Shown one piece after another: positions 31,602 to 40,970 of a stretch of DNA of 64,000 bases. A program made the position numbers and the translations under genes. A model generated the notes under the pieces. It had not been told where the DNA came from, made no database searches, and saw only the letters and a list, made by a program, of their open reading frames with translations. This DNA comes from a candidate division KSB1 bacterium (GTDB lineage Bacteria; Zhuqueibacterota; Zhuqueibacteria; Zhuqueibacterales; Zhuqueibacteraceae), in NCBI GenBank assembly GCA_034506255.1, contig JAPDPX010000005.1, forward strand, positions 310,001-374,000. Reading direction: 5' to 3'. Each line of letters starts with the position of its first letter. The stretch's first letter is position 1.

Positions 31602-33668
31602 TCACCTCGGTCTGTTGCCGCTGGCTTGCACCAGTTGCTCGATGGCCGTCACCACCATCAATTCCGTTTGCCCGCGAGGGGTTGCCGCTTTTTGCAGAAT
31701 CGCCAGCTTTTCCTGTTGCCACGCCTCGTCGCTGCTCTGTTGGCTTTCCAGGCGGCCGAGCGCATCCAGTCCGATGCCGGCTATCTCGGCGAGATCCTGC
31801 GACAGCGGGGCGATTTCCGCCAGCACGGGCGCGGCTTTGATGACAGGCAATAGCGCGGCATGATTATCGCGCCACAGCACCAGCCAGGATTTGATCTCCG
31901 CCGCCTCTTCCGGCCGGCCGGTGCCGGCGAGATAACGCGCCACCAGCCTGCGGAAGTTGCGGGCAACCGCGGCATCGGGCCGGGCGGCATCGACCACGCG
32001 CGTGAGCGGCGAAAAGGAATTTTGCCGGCGCAGGCGGTTGCGGTTGTAAAATTTCACCGGCTCGATCACATCAACAAGATTTTTGAGCGCGGTTATGTTG
32101 TCACGGCCCGCCAGGCGCCGCAGCATCATGTCATAATTTTTTTCATGCGTCAGGCCGTGTTCCTCGAGCTGCCGGGAGATGACGGCCAGCCGGCGGTACA
32201 TGTCATCGACATCCTTGACCATGCCGGGCGACCACAAGCGTTCGGCAATCGCCGCAGTGCGCGGCCAGATGCGGGAATCGATCGTCTCCGGCGAAACCAT
32301 TTCCGACCACATGGTGGCTTCGCCGCCGAGAATGCGGCTGCGCTCCTGCTCATTCAGCGGTGAGTCCGCGGGCAGAGGATCATTGCTGTAGTGGAAATCC
32401 GTGGGCTGGATCAAGTCGATATAGTAACCGTTGGAAAGAATGCTCTGATAACCCTGCTGCGCCGCTTTGATCATGGCCTCGCGGCCGCGCCAGGATTGGA
32501 TCACGATGTTGTTCGGCATGTCGGGATGCAAAATTTCATCCCAACCCACCATGATCTTCCCGTGCCGGGTGAGAATCTGCAGCACCCGCCGGTTGAAATG
32601 GGCCTGCAACGCGGCGTTGTCCGGCAGGTTGTGTTTTTGCTTGAAGGCCCGGATCTCGGGGTTGTCGTTCCAATGTGTGGCTTGCCGGCCGCCGTGCTCG
32701 ATTTCATCGCCGCCGATGTGGAAATAGGGGTCGGGGAAAAGCACGGCCATCTCGCCGAAAAATTTGTCGAGAAACTGATAGGTGAATTCGCGCGCCGGAT
32801 TGAGCACGGCGGGAAAGATGCCCCAGTCCCTTTCGATTTGATAGGGCCCGGGCGCGCTGCCCAGTTCCGGATAGGCCACCAGCCAGGAGGTGGAATGGCC
32901 GGGCACGTCGAACTCCGGCACCACACGGATGCCACGCTCGGCTGCATAGGCGATCACTTCCCGGATCTGCGCCTGGGTGTAGTAGAAACCATCCGAACCC
33001 AGCTCATGCAGTTTGGGATAGACTTTGCTTTCGACGCGAAAGCCCTGATCTTCACTCAAATGCCAGTGCAGCACATTCAACTTCACCGCGGCCATGCCGT
33101 CGAGATTGCGCAGGATCACTTCGACGGGCATAAAATGGCGGCAGGCATCGATGAGCAGACCGCGCCAGGGAAAACGCGGGCGGTCCACAATTTTCACCGC
33201 GGGAAAGAAATAGCCCTGCTCGTCGGCAGCCAGCAATTGCAGCAGGGTCTCCAGGCCGCGCAGACCGCCAATGTCGGTGTTGGCGTGCAGGTGAATTTTT
33301 TCGGGTGTGACGGTGAGGGTATAGGATTCGTCTTCACCCAGGCGCACCTGGCCGGGTCGTTCGCAGTGAATGACAAGTTGGGCGGAGTCTGCCGGCCAGC
33401 CGGGTCTCACGAAATTCTGCGGCAGAAACAAACCGGTGCGGCCCGCCAGCCGCCGCAGCGCACGCGTGGCGGCACGATACAGCCGCGCCTCCGGCCGGCC
33501 GGTGACCGCCATGGTGAAGCTCTCGTGCAAACGAAACTGCCCGGGTTGTAGTTCGAGCTGCGCCGGTTGCGGCAGAAGGTGCAATGACATGGGTTTCTCC
33601 CGGGCACTGGCCGGCACACACAGGCCGAGCCAGAGTCCGGTCAACAGCAGGGGAAGAGATGATGACAA
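31602..33668 (-). CDS. GH20 beta-N-acetylhexosaminidase, exported
   Basis: 688 residues with a signal peptide (LPLLLTGLWLGLCVPASA). An N-terminal GH20b domain (about 30-150) is followed by the catalytic barrel: WRGLLIDACRHFMPVEVI, VLHWHLSEDQGFRV, the catalytic Asp-Glu pair in FHIGGDEIEHGG, and MVGWDEIL and GGEATMWSE. A helical C-terminal region of about 150 residues follows. It removes terminal GlcNAc or GalNAc from oligosaccharides in the periplasm or outside. It lies between the NagX-like and symporter genes, all on the minus strand. Confidence 0.94.
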   Translation of the reverse strand: MSSSLPLLLTGLWLGLCVPASAREKPMSLHLLPQPAQLELQPGQFRLHESFTMAVTGRPEARLYRAATRALRRLAGRTGLFLPQNFVRPGWPADSAQLVIHCERPGQVRLGEDESYTLTVTPEKIHLHANTDIGGLRGLETLLQLLAADEQGYFFPAVKIVDRPRFPWRGLLIDACRHFMPVEVILRNLDGMAAVKLNVLHWHLSEDQGFRVESKVYPKLHELGSDGFYYTQAQIREVIAYAAERGIRVVPEFDVPGHSTSWLVAYPELGSAPGPYQIERDWGIFPAVLNPAREFTYQFLDKFFGEMAVLFPDPYFHIGGDEIEHGGRQATHWNDNPEIRAFKQKHNLPDNAALQAHFNRRVLQILTRHGKIMVGWDEILHPDMPNNIVIQSWRGREAMIKAAQQGYQSILSNGYYIDLIQPTDFHYSNDPLPADSPLNEQERSRILGGEATMWSEMVSPETIDSRIWPRTAAIAERLWSPGMVKDVDDMYRRLAVISRQLEEHGLTHEKNYDMMLRRLAGRDNITALKNLVDVIEPVKFYNRNRLRRQNSFSPLTRVVDAARPDAAVARNFRRLVARYLAGTGRPEEAAEIKSWLVLWRDNHAALLPVIKAAPVLAEIAPLSQDLAEIAGIGLDALGRLESQQSSDEAWQQEKLAILQKAATPRGQTELMVVTAIEQLVQASGNRPR

Positions 33669-33768
33669 GGAAAATCCTCTCCGGACAAATCACGCGCAAA
33701 ATTCGGGCAGGCAACCACACTCCGGCTGTTTGTGCGAACGCCGGCAATGGCTTGCGCCGGCCGGGCCC

Positions 33769-35667
33769 TTATGTTGCAGTCTCGAAACTGATTCTCTTCA
33801 AGCTTTTGGAAATGATGAAAACCGCCGCGGCAGCGATGGCAAAGAAAAGCAGGGTCATCAGGAATTTTCCGAACAGCAGACTTCCGAGGCCGAAGAGCAC
33901 ACCGTAAATCAAGGCGACCCCGCTGATCCAGCACACGAACAACCTGCCGAAACCGCCGTCACTTTTGACGTCAGGAAGCTGGTCCGCGATCGGCTTCCAC
34001 CCCCGGCCACCGGGATGCACCTTGCGGTAAAACTGCCGCAGCACTTCCCGCTCGACCGGCGGCGTGAGAAACGTCACCAGCAGCCAGAGGAGGGTGGTGC
34101 CGAGCACGACCGGATACAACGTCAATGGCGGCTGCAGGCCCCAGGCGCGCGCCAGCGGATAGATCACCAACGGCGCGATCATCGCCGCGATTTCCGACCA
34201 GGCGTTGATGCGCCACCAAAACCAGCGCAGGATCAACATTGCGCCCATGCCGGCGCTGGCGTTGATGATAAATTCCCACGCGCCCGAGATGGTCGTCAGC
34301 AGGCGGGTCACCACCAGCGAGATAATCACGATCAGGGCAATGCCAAAGCGGGAGATCAGAACGTAATGCTTCTCGCTCGCCTCCCGTTTGATGAAGCGGC
34401 GATAAAAATCATTGATGAGATAAGACGTGCCCCAACTGATCTGCGAGGCAATGGTGGACATGTAAGCCGAGAGGAAAACCGCGATCAGCAAGCCCAACAG
34501 GCCGGGCGGCAGATAATCCCGCATGAGTTTGGGATAGAGCAGGCCGGGATCCACCGTGTTCTCGTATTTTTCATAGAACGCCCGAAATTCCGCGGTGTGA
34601 TAGCCGGGCGCACCGGAGCGCAACAACGCGGGGTCGTGAAATGCCTGCACCGCCTGTTCATAAAGCACGGGGTTCTCCGCCTGCAGGGCCTCGGCATTTT
34701 CCGCCCGCGGCAGCAGGAGCAGCGCCGCCAGCGCGACGAGAATCCACGGCCAGGGCCGCACCGTGTAGTGTGCAATATTGAACCACAATGTGGCAAACAC
34801 GCTTTGCCGCTCGTCGCGGCAGGCCATCATGCGTTGCGCAATGTAACCGCCGCCGCCGGGATCAGCGCCCGGATACCAGCTCGACCACCATTGCACACCG
34901 ATGTAAGCCAGAAAGGCGCCGATGGTGAGACTGAGTGCGCCGCCAGTGATGCCAGCCGCCGTCACCCCGCCCACGTGCGGAAAAAAGTCCAGCACCTGGG
35001 GCGACAGCCTGGCCGTCATGCCGCTCAAGCCCCCGACTTGCGGCAGCCGCACCACCAGCACGGCCAGCACGATGCAACCGAGCATGGCGAAGACGAACTG
35101 AAAGCTGTCGGTACGGGCGGTGCCGGGCAGGCCCGAGGTGGCCGCATAAAGCGCGATCAAACCGCCGGTCACTACCACCAGCCAGAAGGGATCACTGCCG
35201 GGCAGGGTGACTTTGAAAATCTTCTCCATGGCCTTGTGCACCCACCCCATCACGATGGCATTCATGAACAGACCGAGGTAAAGCGCGCGGAAGCCGCGCA
35301 GCACCGCCGCCGGTCTGCCGGAGTAACGCAGTTCGACGAATTCCACGTCGGTCATGATGCCGGCGCGGCGCCAAAGCTTGGCGAAGAAGAAAACCGTGAG
35401 CATGCCCCCGATCGCCATGTTCCACCACAGCCAGTTGCCGCCGATGCCGTTGCGCGCCACCAATTCTGTGACGGCCAGCGGCGTGTCGGCGGCGAAGGTG
35501 GTGGCCACCATCGCCGTGCCTGCCACATACCAGGGCAGGTTTCTGCCGGAAAGAAAAAAGGCCTCGGTGTTTTGGCCGGCGTGGCGGGAATAGTAGGCCG
35601 CAATCACGAGCACCGCCGCCAGCATGACCACGATGACTGTCACATCCAGCCAGTGCAGTGCCGGCAT
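33769..35667 (-). CDS. Sodium:solute symporter (SSS family), probable sugar uptake
   Basis: 632 residues from the ATG at 35667 with AAAGGA upstream; 13-15 hydrophobic helices. SSS features include FFLSGRNLPWYVAGTAMVATTFAADTP in two parts across TM1-2 (the unwound sodium-site helix), YIGVQWWSSWYPGADPGGGG, and STIASQISWGTSYLINDFY. Members carry sugars, myo-inositol or amino acids with Na+. Next to GH20 and NagX-like genes, the likely cargo is GlcNAc or a related amino sugar. It is first of the three-gene run. Confidence 0.9.
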   Translation of the reverse strand: MPALHWLDVTVIVVMLAAVLVIAAYYSRHAGQNTEAFFLSGRNLPWYVAGTAMVATTFAADTPLAVTELVARNGIGGNWLWWNMAIGGMLTVFFFAKLWRRAGIMTDVEFVELRYSGRPAAVLRGFRALYLGLFMNAIVMGWVHKAMEKIFKVTLPGSDPFWLVVVTGGLIALYAATSGLPGTARTDSFQFVFAMLGCIVLAVLVVRLPQVGGLSGMTARLSPQVLDFFPHVGGVTAAGITGGALSLTIGAFLAYIGVQWWSSWYPGADPGGGGYIAQRMMACRDERQSVFATLWFNIAHYTVRPWPWILVALAALLLLPRAENAEALQAENPVLYEQAVQAFHDPALLRSGAPGYHTAEFRAFYEKYENTVDPGLLYPKLMRDYLPPGLLGLLIAVFLSAYMSTIASQISWGTSYLINDFYRRFIKREASEKHYVLISRFGIALIVIISLVVTRLLTTISGAWEFIINASAGMGAMLILRWFWWRINAWSEIAAMIAPLVIYPLARAWGLQPPLTLYPVVLGTTLLWLLVTFLTPPVEREVLRQFYRKVHPGGRGWKPIADQLPDVKSDGGFGRLFVCWISGVALIYGVLFGLGSLLFGKFLMTLLFFAIAAAAVFIISKSLKRISFETAT

Positions 35668-36141
35668 GGTTTTCCTTTCTGCAGGTTGCGGAAACGGCTG
35701 GCAGACAACCACCGGTGGCAGCCGGGCCTCGCCAGCCGGCGTTGTTTGAGTGACGGGGATGAAAGTGCGGAATCAATCTGCTGGACGGGAGAGGGAAGGG
35801 CCGTGGGCGCGGCGAGCAGTGGGCCCGCTGCCATGCTGGCGGGCCGCGGTTGCTGCCGCACACACCTCATGGCCGCGGGTGGGAAAAGGCGCACGCTCCC
35901 GGCTTTGCCGCTGCGAAAGCTGCCGTGTCTTGACTGCAAGGCCATACCCGGTCTGCTGCGCCATCAAATGTGCAATGGGAAATTTCTGAGACACACAAGC
36001 GGCTGCTTGTATCAAGCAGCCTGCGGAAAAGATACACTGCCTTTCAGGTTTGTCAAGCACTTTTTTTGAGGTCTTTCGGGGCATCTGTCTTTTGCGGACG
36101 GCCACATGCGACAAACAGGGGCGGAGACGATTTTTCGCATG
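35668..36141. other. Non-coding gap
   Basis: About 470 bases upstream of the symporter gene. No protein-coding signal or RNA gene was recognised; it should hold the symporter promoter on the minus strand, but no clear -35/-10 pair stands out. Confidence 0.4.
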
Positions 36142-36488
36142 CCTGAATTTTGCACCCAGATTGGCGAGAAATGCCGCTTAAATCGCGACGGCCAACCACC
36201 CAGGGGGTGGTGCATAAAAATTTTTCAGGCCACCGTGCGGTCAACTCCGGCAGGAGTGAACTGTTTTTAGTAAAGCGGCATATCGCATTTTCCCAAACCC
36301 CGTCAGGAGTGACCTGCTTGGTCCTCCTCAAAAAAACCGCGCCAGATCATGAGAAATTCTACAGGCCATTCCTAACGGAGCTTAAAGACACGCAAGATTT
36401 CCATGTCTACAAACAGTTGACTCCTGTCGGAGTTTGGTGAACAAGCCATTTCTTCCGGGCAACGGCAAGCCGGCATGCAAAATTCAGG
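36142..36488 (+). repeat. Dispersed MITE-like repeat, family A, copy 3 (complete)
   Basis: 347 bp with the same perfect 13-bp inverted ends as copy 1, CCTGAATTTTGCA (36142-36154) and TGCAAAATTCAGG (36476-36488). The interior is more diverged than copies 1 and 2 (for example GGCAGGAGTGAAC, CCCCGTCAGGAGTGACC) and contains the internal block AAAGACACGCAAGAT that copy 1 lost. No target-site duplication is obvious at this copy. Confidence 0.85.
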
Positions 36489-36514
36489 TTATCATAAAAA
36501 GGCCGTGAGAAAAA

Positions 36515-36590
36515 TTTTCTCCCACGAAAATAAAACTCCCGCGAAAAAACATTGCGCGGGCGTTCGTTTTGGTGGGAGGGGAAAACCCGA
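36515..36590. repeat. Family B nested hairpin downstream of the sulfatase gene
   Basis: CTCCCAC-GAAAA (from 36519) pairs with TTTT-GGTGGGAG (to 36578) around an inner stem CCCGCG (36538-36543) / CGCGGG (36555-36560). It directly follows family A copy 3 and lies about 45 bases past the sulfatase stop on the minus strand, where it could act in transcript termination or stability. Confidence 0.65.
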
Positions 36591-36633
36591 AGTCTGAGTG
36601 GGGAAATCCACCGGCGCGACGCTCGCGAACCGG

Positions 36634-38286
36634 CTATCTGACCACTTGCAAAGTGCGCGTTTGACTGAAGGTCGGCGTCGCCAGGCGGTAAAAATAGGTT
36701 CCGTTCGGGAAGCGCGTCATCTCGAGCGGCACAGAATGATTCCCGGGACCGAGCTCGCCATGATGCTGCAGCAGAAGTTTGCGCCCCATCAGGTCATAGA
36801 CTTCAAGGGTAACGGGTTCGCGCTGCGACAGGGCAAACCGAATCTCCGTGGCCGCCTGCACGGGGTTGGGATGATTGGGAAACAACACGAATCCCCCGGG
36901 CGCAGGCGGGTCAAGCTCCACGCTGGTCTCGATCTCGGGACGAAACTCATGCAAACGCTGCCGCAGACGCTGGATCTCGGCGGCGTAGTCCCGTGAGTTG
37001 ATGAGGTTGTGCAACTGATATGGGTCGTCGCGCAAATCATACAGCTCCGCGCGATCCCCCTGGTTTTCGACATAAACCAGCTCGCCGGTGTGAATGGCGG
37101 CATAGAGCGGGCCGCCGCGCTGCTCGGGCCAGCCTTCGATGAGCAAATCCTCGCGCCAGGAGTGCTCGTTTCGCATCAGTGCCGTCAGAGAGCGGCCGTC
37201 GATGCGGGAGGAAATCGGCAAACCGGCCAGCTCGAGCACGGTCGGGGCAATGTCGATGTTCGCCACCAGCCGGCGTTCCACCCGCGGGGAGATCAGCGGC
37301 GGGTAGCGCACGGCAAAGGGGATGCGAATCGCTTCTTCATAGACGAACCATTTGCTCACCAGGCGGTGCTCGCCTTCGTGAAAGCCGTTGTCGGAAAGGA
37401 AGAACACCACCGTGTTGTCCAGCAGGCCGCGGCGTGCCAGAGTGGCGAGCAGGCTGTCGTTGGCCTGATCGACGGAATACAGACACTGCAACTGCCGGCG
37501 GCGGTGCTGGTCGATGCTGCGGGCGGCGCCCCGGGTCAGGCGGGGCAGGGCTTGAATCCAGCGGGGTTTGTCGGAGACATCGGCTTCGTCATAGCTCGGC
37601 GGACGGTGCCGCGGCAGATCGGGATAGCGCAGGGTGTCTTCGGGCGCGGGATCAACCGGTGCGTGCGGCGCAGTGTGCGAAAGAAACAGCAGAAACGGCT
37701 GCTGCCGGCCGGCCAGGCTGTCCAAAAAAGCCAGGGCATAATCGCGCAGGACATAGGTGACGTACCCCGGGGTGGTTTGCCACACGCCGTTGAAATTGAT
37801 CACCGGATCGAAGTAAGTCGAATGGCCGGCTTTGCGCGCCGCCCAGAAGTCGAATTCCGGCCGCGGTAATCCGGTGTAGGAGTTCAAATATTTGCCCACG
37901 AAACCGGTGTAGTAGCCGGCCTCATGCAGGCGCACCACGAAGGTTTCCTCATGCAACGGATCTTCATTGAGGCGCACGCCGTGCTTGTGCGCATACATGC
38001 CGGTGAGAATGCTGGCCCGGCTCGGACAGCACAGCGGCGTGGTGACATAGGCGCGCGTGAAAGTCAGGCCTTCCTCGAAAATCCGCCGTTTCGTTTTGGG
38101 CATGAACTCCATCGAATCGAAGCGCTGATCATCGGTGATGATGATCAGAAAATTGGGGCGGCTCGTGCCGGTGGAATCTCCCGCCGGTTGCGCGCCAACC
38201 CCGTTGCTGCTCAACAACAGGAGCAGCAGCAGTGACCATTGCCCTGCGACGCAGGCGACGGATGGACGGACAGCTTTCCCTCTCAT
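36634..38286 (-). CDS. Sulfatase with C-terminal type IX secretion sorting domain
   Basis: 550 residues from the ATG at 38286 (AAGGGG upstream). A signal peptide spans about residues 15-32. The sulfatase core has TDDQ (Asp52, Asp53 metal ligands), the formylglycine signature Cys86-Cys-Pro-Ser-Arg90 in TPLCCPSRASILTG, and FFLSDNGFHEGEHRLVSKW. The last 85 residues form a Por/type IX sorting domain: GGFVLFPNHPNPVQAATEI, then VTLEVYDLMGRKLL and FPNGTYFYRL. It probably hydrolyses sulfate esters on polysaccharides at the cell surface. It needs a sulfatase-maturing enzyme, none of which is in the window. Confidence 0.93.
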   Translation of the reverse strand: MRGKAVRPSVACVAGQWSLLLLLLLSSNGVGAQPAGDSTGTSRPNFLIIITDDQRFDSMEFMPKTKRRIFEEGLTFTRAYVTTPLCCPSRASILTGMYAHKHGVRLNEDPLHEETFVVRLHEAGYYTGFVGKYLNSYTGLPRPEFDFWAARKAGHSTYFDPVINFNGVWQTTPGYVTYVLRDYALAFLDSLAGRQQPFLLFLSHTAPHAPVDPAPEDTLRYPDLPRHRPPSYDEADVSDKPRWIQALPRLTRGAARSIDQHRRRQLQCLYSVDQANDSLLATLARRGLLDNTVVFFLSDNGFHEGEHRLVSKWFVYEEAIRIPFAVRYPPLISPRVERRLVANIDIAPTVLELAGLPISSRIDGRSLTALMRNEHSWREDLLIEGWPEQRGGPLYAAIHTGELVYVENQGDRAELYDLRDDPYQLHNLINSRDYAAEIQRLRQRLHEFRPEIETSVELDPPAPGGFVLFPNHPNPVQAATEIRFALSQREPVTLEVYDLMGRKLLLQHHGELGPGNHSVPLEMTRFPNGTYFYRLATPTFSQTRTLQVVR

Positions 38287-38608
38287 GTTCAACCCCTTGC
38301 TGAAAGACGGTTGGGTGTCATGCGCGGCGTGACGGAGGATGCAGATCCGGCAGGCGGGGCGAGGCAATCTACGGCACGGCCGCAGGTTTCCAGTTTGCTG
38401 CTCAAACGTACCAGCAGACCGGAGTGACTGCCGAAGGATATTGCCAGGCGCGATACACAACGCCGGAGACAAGCTGCGGCAACCGGCAACAAGACGGCTG
38501 CCAGCAGCCGGGGAGGACGCTTGTCCGGTGGGGCCGGGAGAAATCAGGTGGGAAGACGAGGCGGGGTTGTGCGACCGGCAGCCGCCTGTGCGATCGGCGC
38601 CGGCAGCG
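38287..38608. other. Non-coding gap
   Basis: 322 bases between the anti-sigma stop and the sulfatase start, same strand. No gene or clear signal was recognised; the sulfatase may have its own promoter here. Confidence 0.35.
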
Positions 38609-39256
38609 TTACAGCATGGAAAAATCCCGCACCTGCAAGTAGGCCTGCTTGGGCAACAGCCGGCCATGCACGAGCACACGCTGGTTGTGCCGGGTGGCAG
38701 CCTGTTGCATCAGCTCATTGCCTTTGTCATGTGCAATGAGCGTGACAATCCCGCCTTCCGCGGTGCGCAGACCGCAGCGGTGGCTGGCGTCGTGGCCGTG
38801 CACAATCTGCAGGGCATCCAGCAGCAGGCAATCAATGCAAATGATTTCGCCTTCGAAACTGGCTTCAATCGCCGGGAAGCGGCTGACGTCAACGCGGGCC
38901 GGGGTGCGCATGGCAAAATAAACCAGCACAGCGGGCAGCAACAGCAGCACAACCAGGGTTGCGAGCGCCGGCACGGGCTGCCAGCGGAAGAGCTGGCGCA
39001 CCTGCCCGCCAAAGCTGTAGCGTGTCGGATAATCCGCCAGAGCCTGCTGCAGCCGGGCCCGCAGCGCCGCAGGCGCCGTCAGCCGGCGGGCATGCTGTTG
39101 TACCAGCAGCTTCATTTCTCTTTGCTGCCGGACTTCATGGGCACAGTGCGGGCATTTCGCAATGTGTTCGGCCACTGCGGCGGCGGTGGTCTCGTCCAGC
39201 TCCCGGTCGATGAAGGCGGCGGCTTTTGCGATTACCTGCTCACATTGCAAAGTCAT
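38609..39256 (-). CDS. Zinc-finger anti-sigma factor, membrane-anchored
   Basis: 215 residues from MTLQCEQVIAK at 39256. The N terminus has the ZAS-type motif His31-x3-Cys35-x2-Cys38 in HIAKCPHCAHEV. One membrane helix lies at about 93-115 (VPALATLVVLLLLPAVLVYF). The outer part contains CIDCLLLDAL and a His-rich segment (HGHDASHRC), which could sense metal or redox state. It starts 26 bases after the sigma-factor stop, the standard arrangement for a membrane anti-sigma that holds its cognate ECF sigma inactive. Confidence 0.88.
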   Translation of the reverse strand: MTLQCEQVIAKAAAFIDRELDETTAAAVAEHIAKCPHCAHEVRQQREMKLLVQQHARRLTAPAALRARLQQALADYPTRYSFGGQVRQLFRWQPVPALATLVVLLLLPAVLVYFAMRTPARVDVSRFPAIEASFEGEIICIDCLLLDALQIVHGHDASHRCGLRTAEGGIVTLIAHDKGNELMQQAATRHNQRVLVHGRLLPKQAYLQVRDFSML

Positions 39257-39282
39257 GACGCGCCTCGCATGCCAGCATGGTT

Positions 39283-39882
39283 TCATTCCTGCAACGGTTT
39301 CTGCGGCTTGATTGCGCCGGTGCGGCGGGCATACTCTCCCAGATGCTGCTGCAACTGCCGCCGCGCACGCGACAGGCGTGACATCACCGTGCCGATCGGC
39401 ACGCCCAGGATGCCGGCGATTTCCTTGTAGGAGAATTCTTCGAGGTCGCACAACAGCACGACCATGCGAAATTCAGGGGAGAGCTTTTGCAGGGCGGCGC
39501 TCACTTCGTCGCCGAAGAGATCGGCATAGCGCTGCTCGTCGCGAGCGGTGGCAAAAGGATCGGGCCCCTCATCGTCCACCGAAGGGACCGAGTGCAAGTT
39601 TTTTTCAAAATCAACCTGCGGCGGCACGCGCTTTTTGCGGCGATACTCGTTGATGAAGACGTTGGTCAGAATGCGAAAGATCCAGGCTTTGAAATTGCTG
39701 CCGGCGGCGAACTGGTCGAAGGAACGAAAGGCACGCAGGCAGGTTTCCTGCACCAGATCCTCGGCATCGAAGCGGTGCCGCATCAGGCGCAACGCCAGAT
39801 TGTACAGAGCGTTCATCTGCGGAAAGGCAAGCGCTTCGAAGCGGCGACGGCGCTCATCCTCCGCCGGTTGTGAACGAAACAT
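39283..39882 (-). CDS. ECF-type RNA polymerase sigma factor
   Basis: 199 residues from the ATG at 39882. Region 2: LYNLALRLMRHRFDAEDLVQ, ETCLRAFRSFDQF, then FKAWIFRILTNVFINEYRRK. Region 4: LSPEFRMVVLLCDLEEFSYK, EIAGILGVPIGTVMSRLSRA, a helix-turn-helix that reads the -35 element. It directs transcription of a small regulon, usually including its own operon. Its anti-sigma follows directly and the TlpA-like lipoprotein gene precedes it by 135 bases, so an envelope redox stress role is possible but not shown. Confidence 0.94.
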   Translation of the reverse strand: MFRSQPAEDERRRRFEALAFPQMNALYNLALRLMRHRFDAEDLVQETCLRAFRSFDQFAAGSNFKAWIFRILTNVFINEYRRKKRVPPQVDFEKNLHSVPSVDDEGPDPFATARDEQRYADLFGDEVSAALQKLSPEFRMVVLLCDLEEFSYKEIAGILGVPIGTVMSRLSRARRQLQQHLGEYARRTGAIKPQKPLQE

Positions 39883-40017
39883 GAGATTCCTCACATTATA
39901 CCAGCCTGCCACCGCGCATGCCTCCGGCGGTTCCAGGATCATTGCGAAGGGGAGAGATGAGGAATCTTTGACAGAAACACATAATCGCGCACCATGGCCG
40001 GCATTGGCGGCAGGGCC

Positions 40018-40563
40018 TCAGGATTGCGGCGAATTGCGCAGCGCCTGCTCCAGCACCTCGCGCAACTGGCCGGCCGAGAGCATGCCCACGAAGTTGTTGA
40101 CCACGCGACCGGCGCGGTCGATGATAATCGTATGTGGAATGCCGTTGACGTTGTAACGCATCGCGATCTCGGGGGAGCCCACCAGCACGGGATAGGCAAT
40201 CGGAATGCGCGCCATGAAAGCGGGCACGGCCGCGCGCGGGTCATCATCCAGCGAGATGCCCAGAAATTCCACGCCGCGATCACGATAGCTGGCGTAGACC
40301 TCGTTGAAATCCGGAATCTCACGGCGGCAGGGGCCGCACCAGGTCGCCCAAAAATTCACCACCACCACTTTCTCGCCTTCAAAACTGCGCAAGTTCACGG
40401 ATTCGCCCGTGAGTGTCGGCAGGGTGAAATCCGCGAGTTTCTCGCTTTCCGGCACGGCCGACCGCGCGTTACCGGCGGTCTGTTGTGATTGCGGTTTTTC
40501 CCGGCAGGCGTTGAGTGCCATGACCAGAACCAGTATGAGCAGCGCTGCGCTTCCCAGTCTCAT
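40018..40563 (-). CDS. TlpA/ResA-like thiol-disulfide oxidoreductase lipoprotein
   Basis: 181 residues. Lipoprotein signal with lipobox LNAC (Cys20). The thioredoxin fold (about 42-175) carries the active site WCGPC in FWATWCGPCRREIP, and the cis-Pro in NGIPHTIIID. Such periplasmic proteins reduce apocytochrome or other exported thiols. The window encodes two c-type cytochromes, so heme maturation is a reasonable job. It points toward the sigma/anti-sigma pair on the same strand and is divergent from the lipoprotein gene at 40971. Confidence 0.9.
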   Translation of the reverse strand: MRLGSAALLILVLVMALNACREKPQSQQTAGNARSAVPESEKLADFTLPTLTGESVNLRSFEGEKVVVVNFWATWCGPCRREIPDFNEVYASYRDRGVEFLGISLDDDPRAAVPAFMARIPIAYPVLVGSPEIAMRYNVNGIPHTIIIDRAGRVVNNFVGMLSAGQLREVLEQALRNSPQS

Positions 40564-40970
40564 GCATCACCTCGATTGGTTATGACAAAATGAACAACAG
40601 CGGCGCCGGGCGGAATATTCCCCGTTTCCGCTTCACCGTGTGCGCAACGATAATCAATTATCCGGATTGAAACAACTGGAAATCATGGCCGGCGCGCAAA
40701 TTCCAACGGGAGTGATCGGCGAATGAGCCCCTCTGTCGGTATGCTCTCGCGCATTGCAGCCGCCCGCCCGCATGTGGCGACGGCACCCACCTCTGCTGCA
40801 ATTGCCAGGGTTGCCACATCCGGCCGGCGCCAACACCGGCAGGGACAGCTGACACTCTGGGCTCATCTTCACATTTTTTGCAACTAGCCAGGCGGTCAAC
40901 ACGCTGCCGTGCAACCGCGCTTGCTTTTCGCACGGGCCACGCGCCCATTTTCATTCGGAGAAACGTGTCC
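40564..40970. other. Divergent promoter region, nothing specific seen
   Basis: 407 bases between divergent lipoprotein genes. No open frame, RNA or repeat was recognised. Promoters for both directions should be here. Confidence 0.35.

Noticed and set aside
33370..36069. Plus-strand 899-codon open frame
   Set aside because: Antisense to the GH20 and symporter genes, no recognisable domain; the same applies to the long plus frames at 27752-29545, 43480-46047 and 49220-51043.
36136..36493. Target-site duplication at family A copy 3
   Set aside because: Flanking bases (GCATG left, TTATC right) do not match, so no duplication is claimed for this copy.
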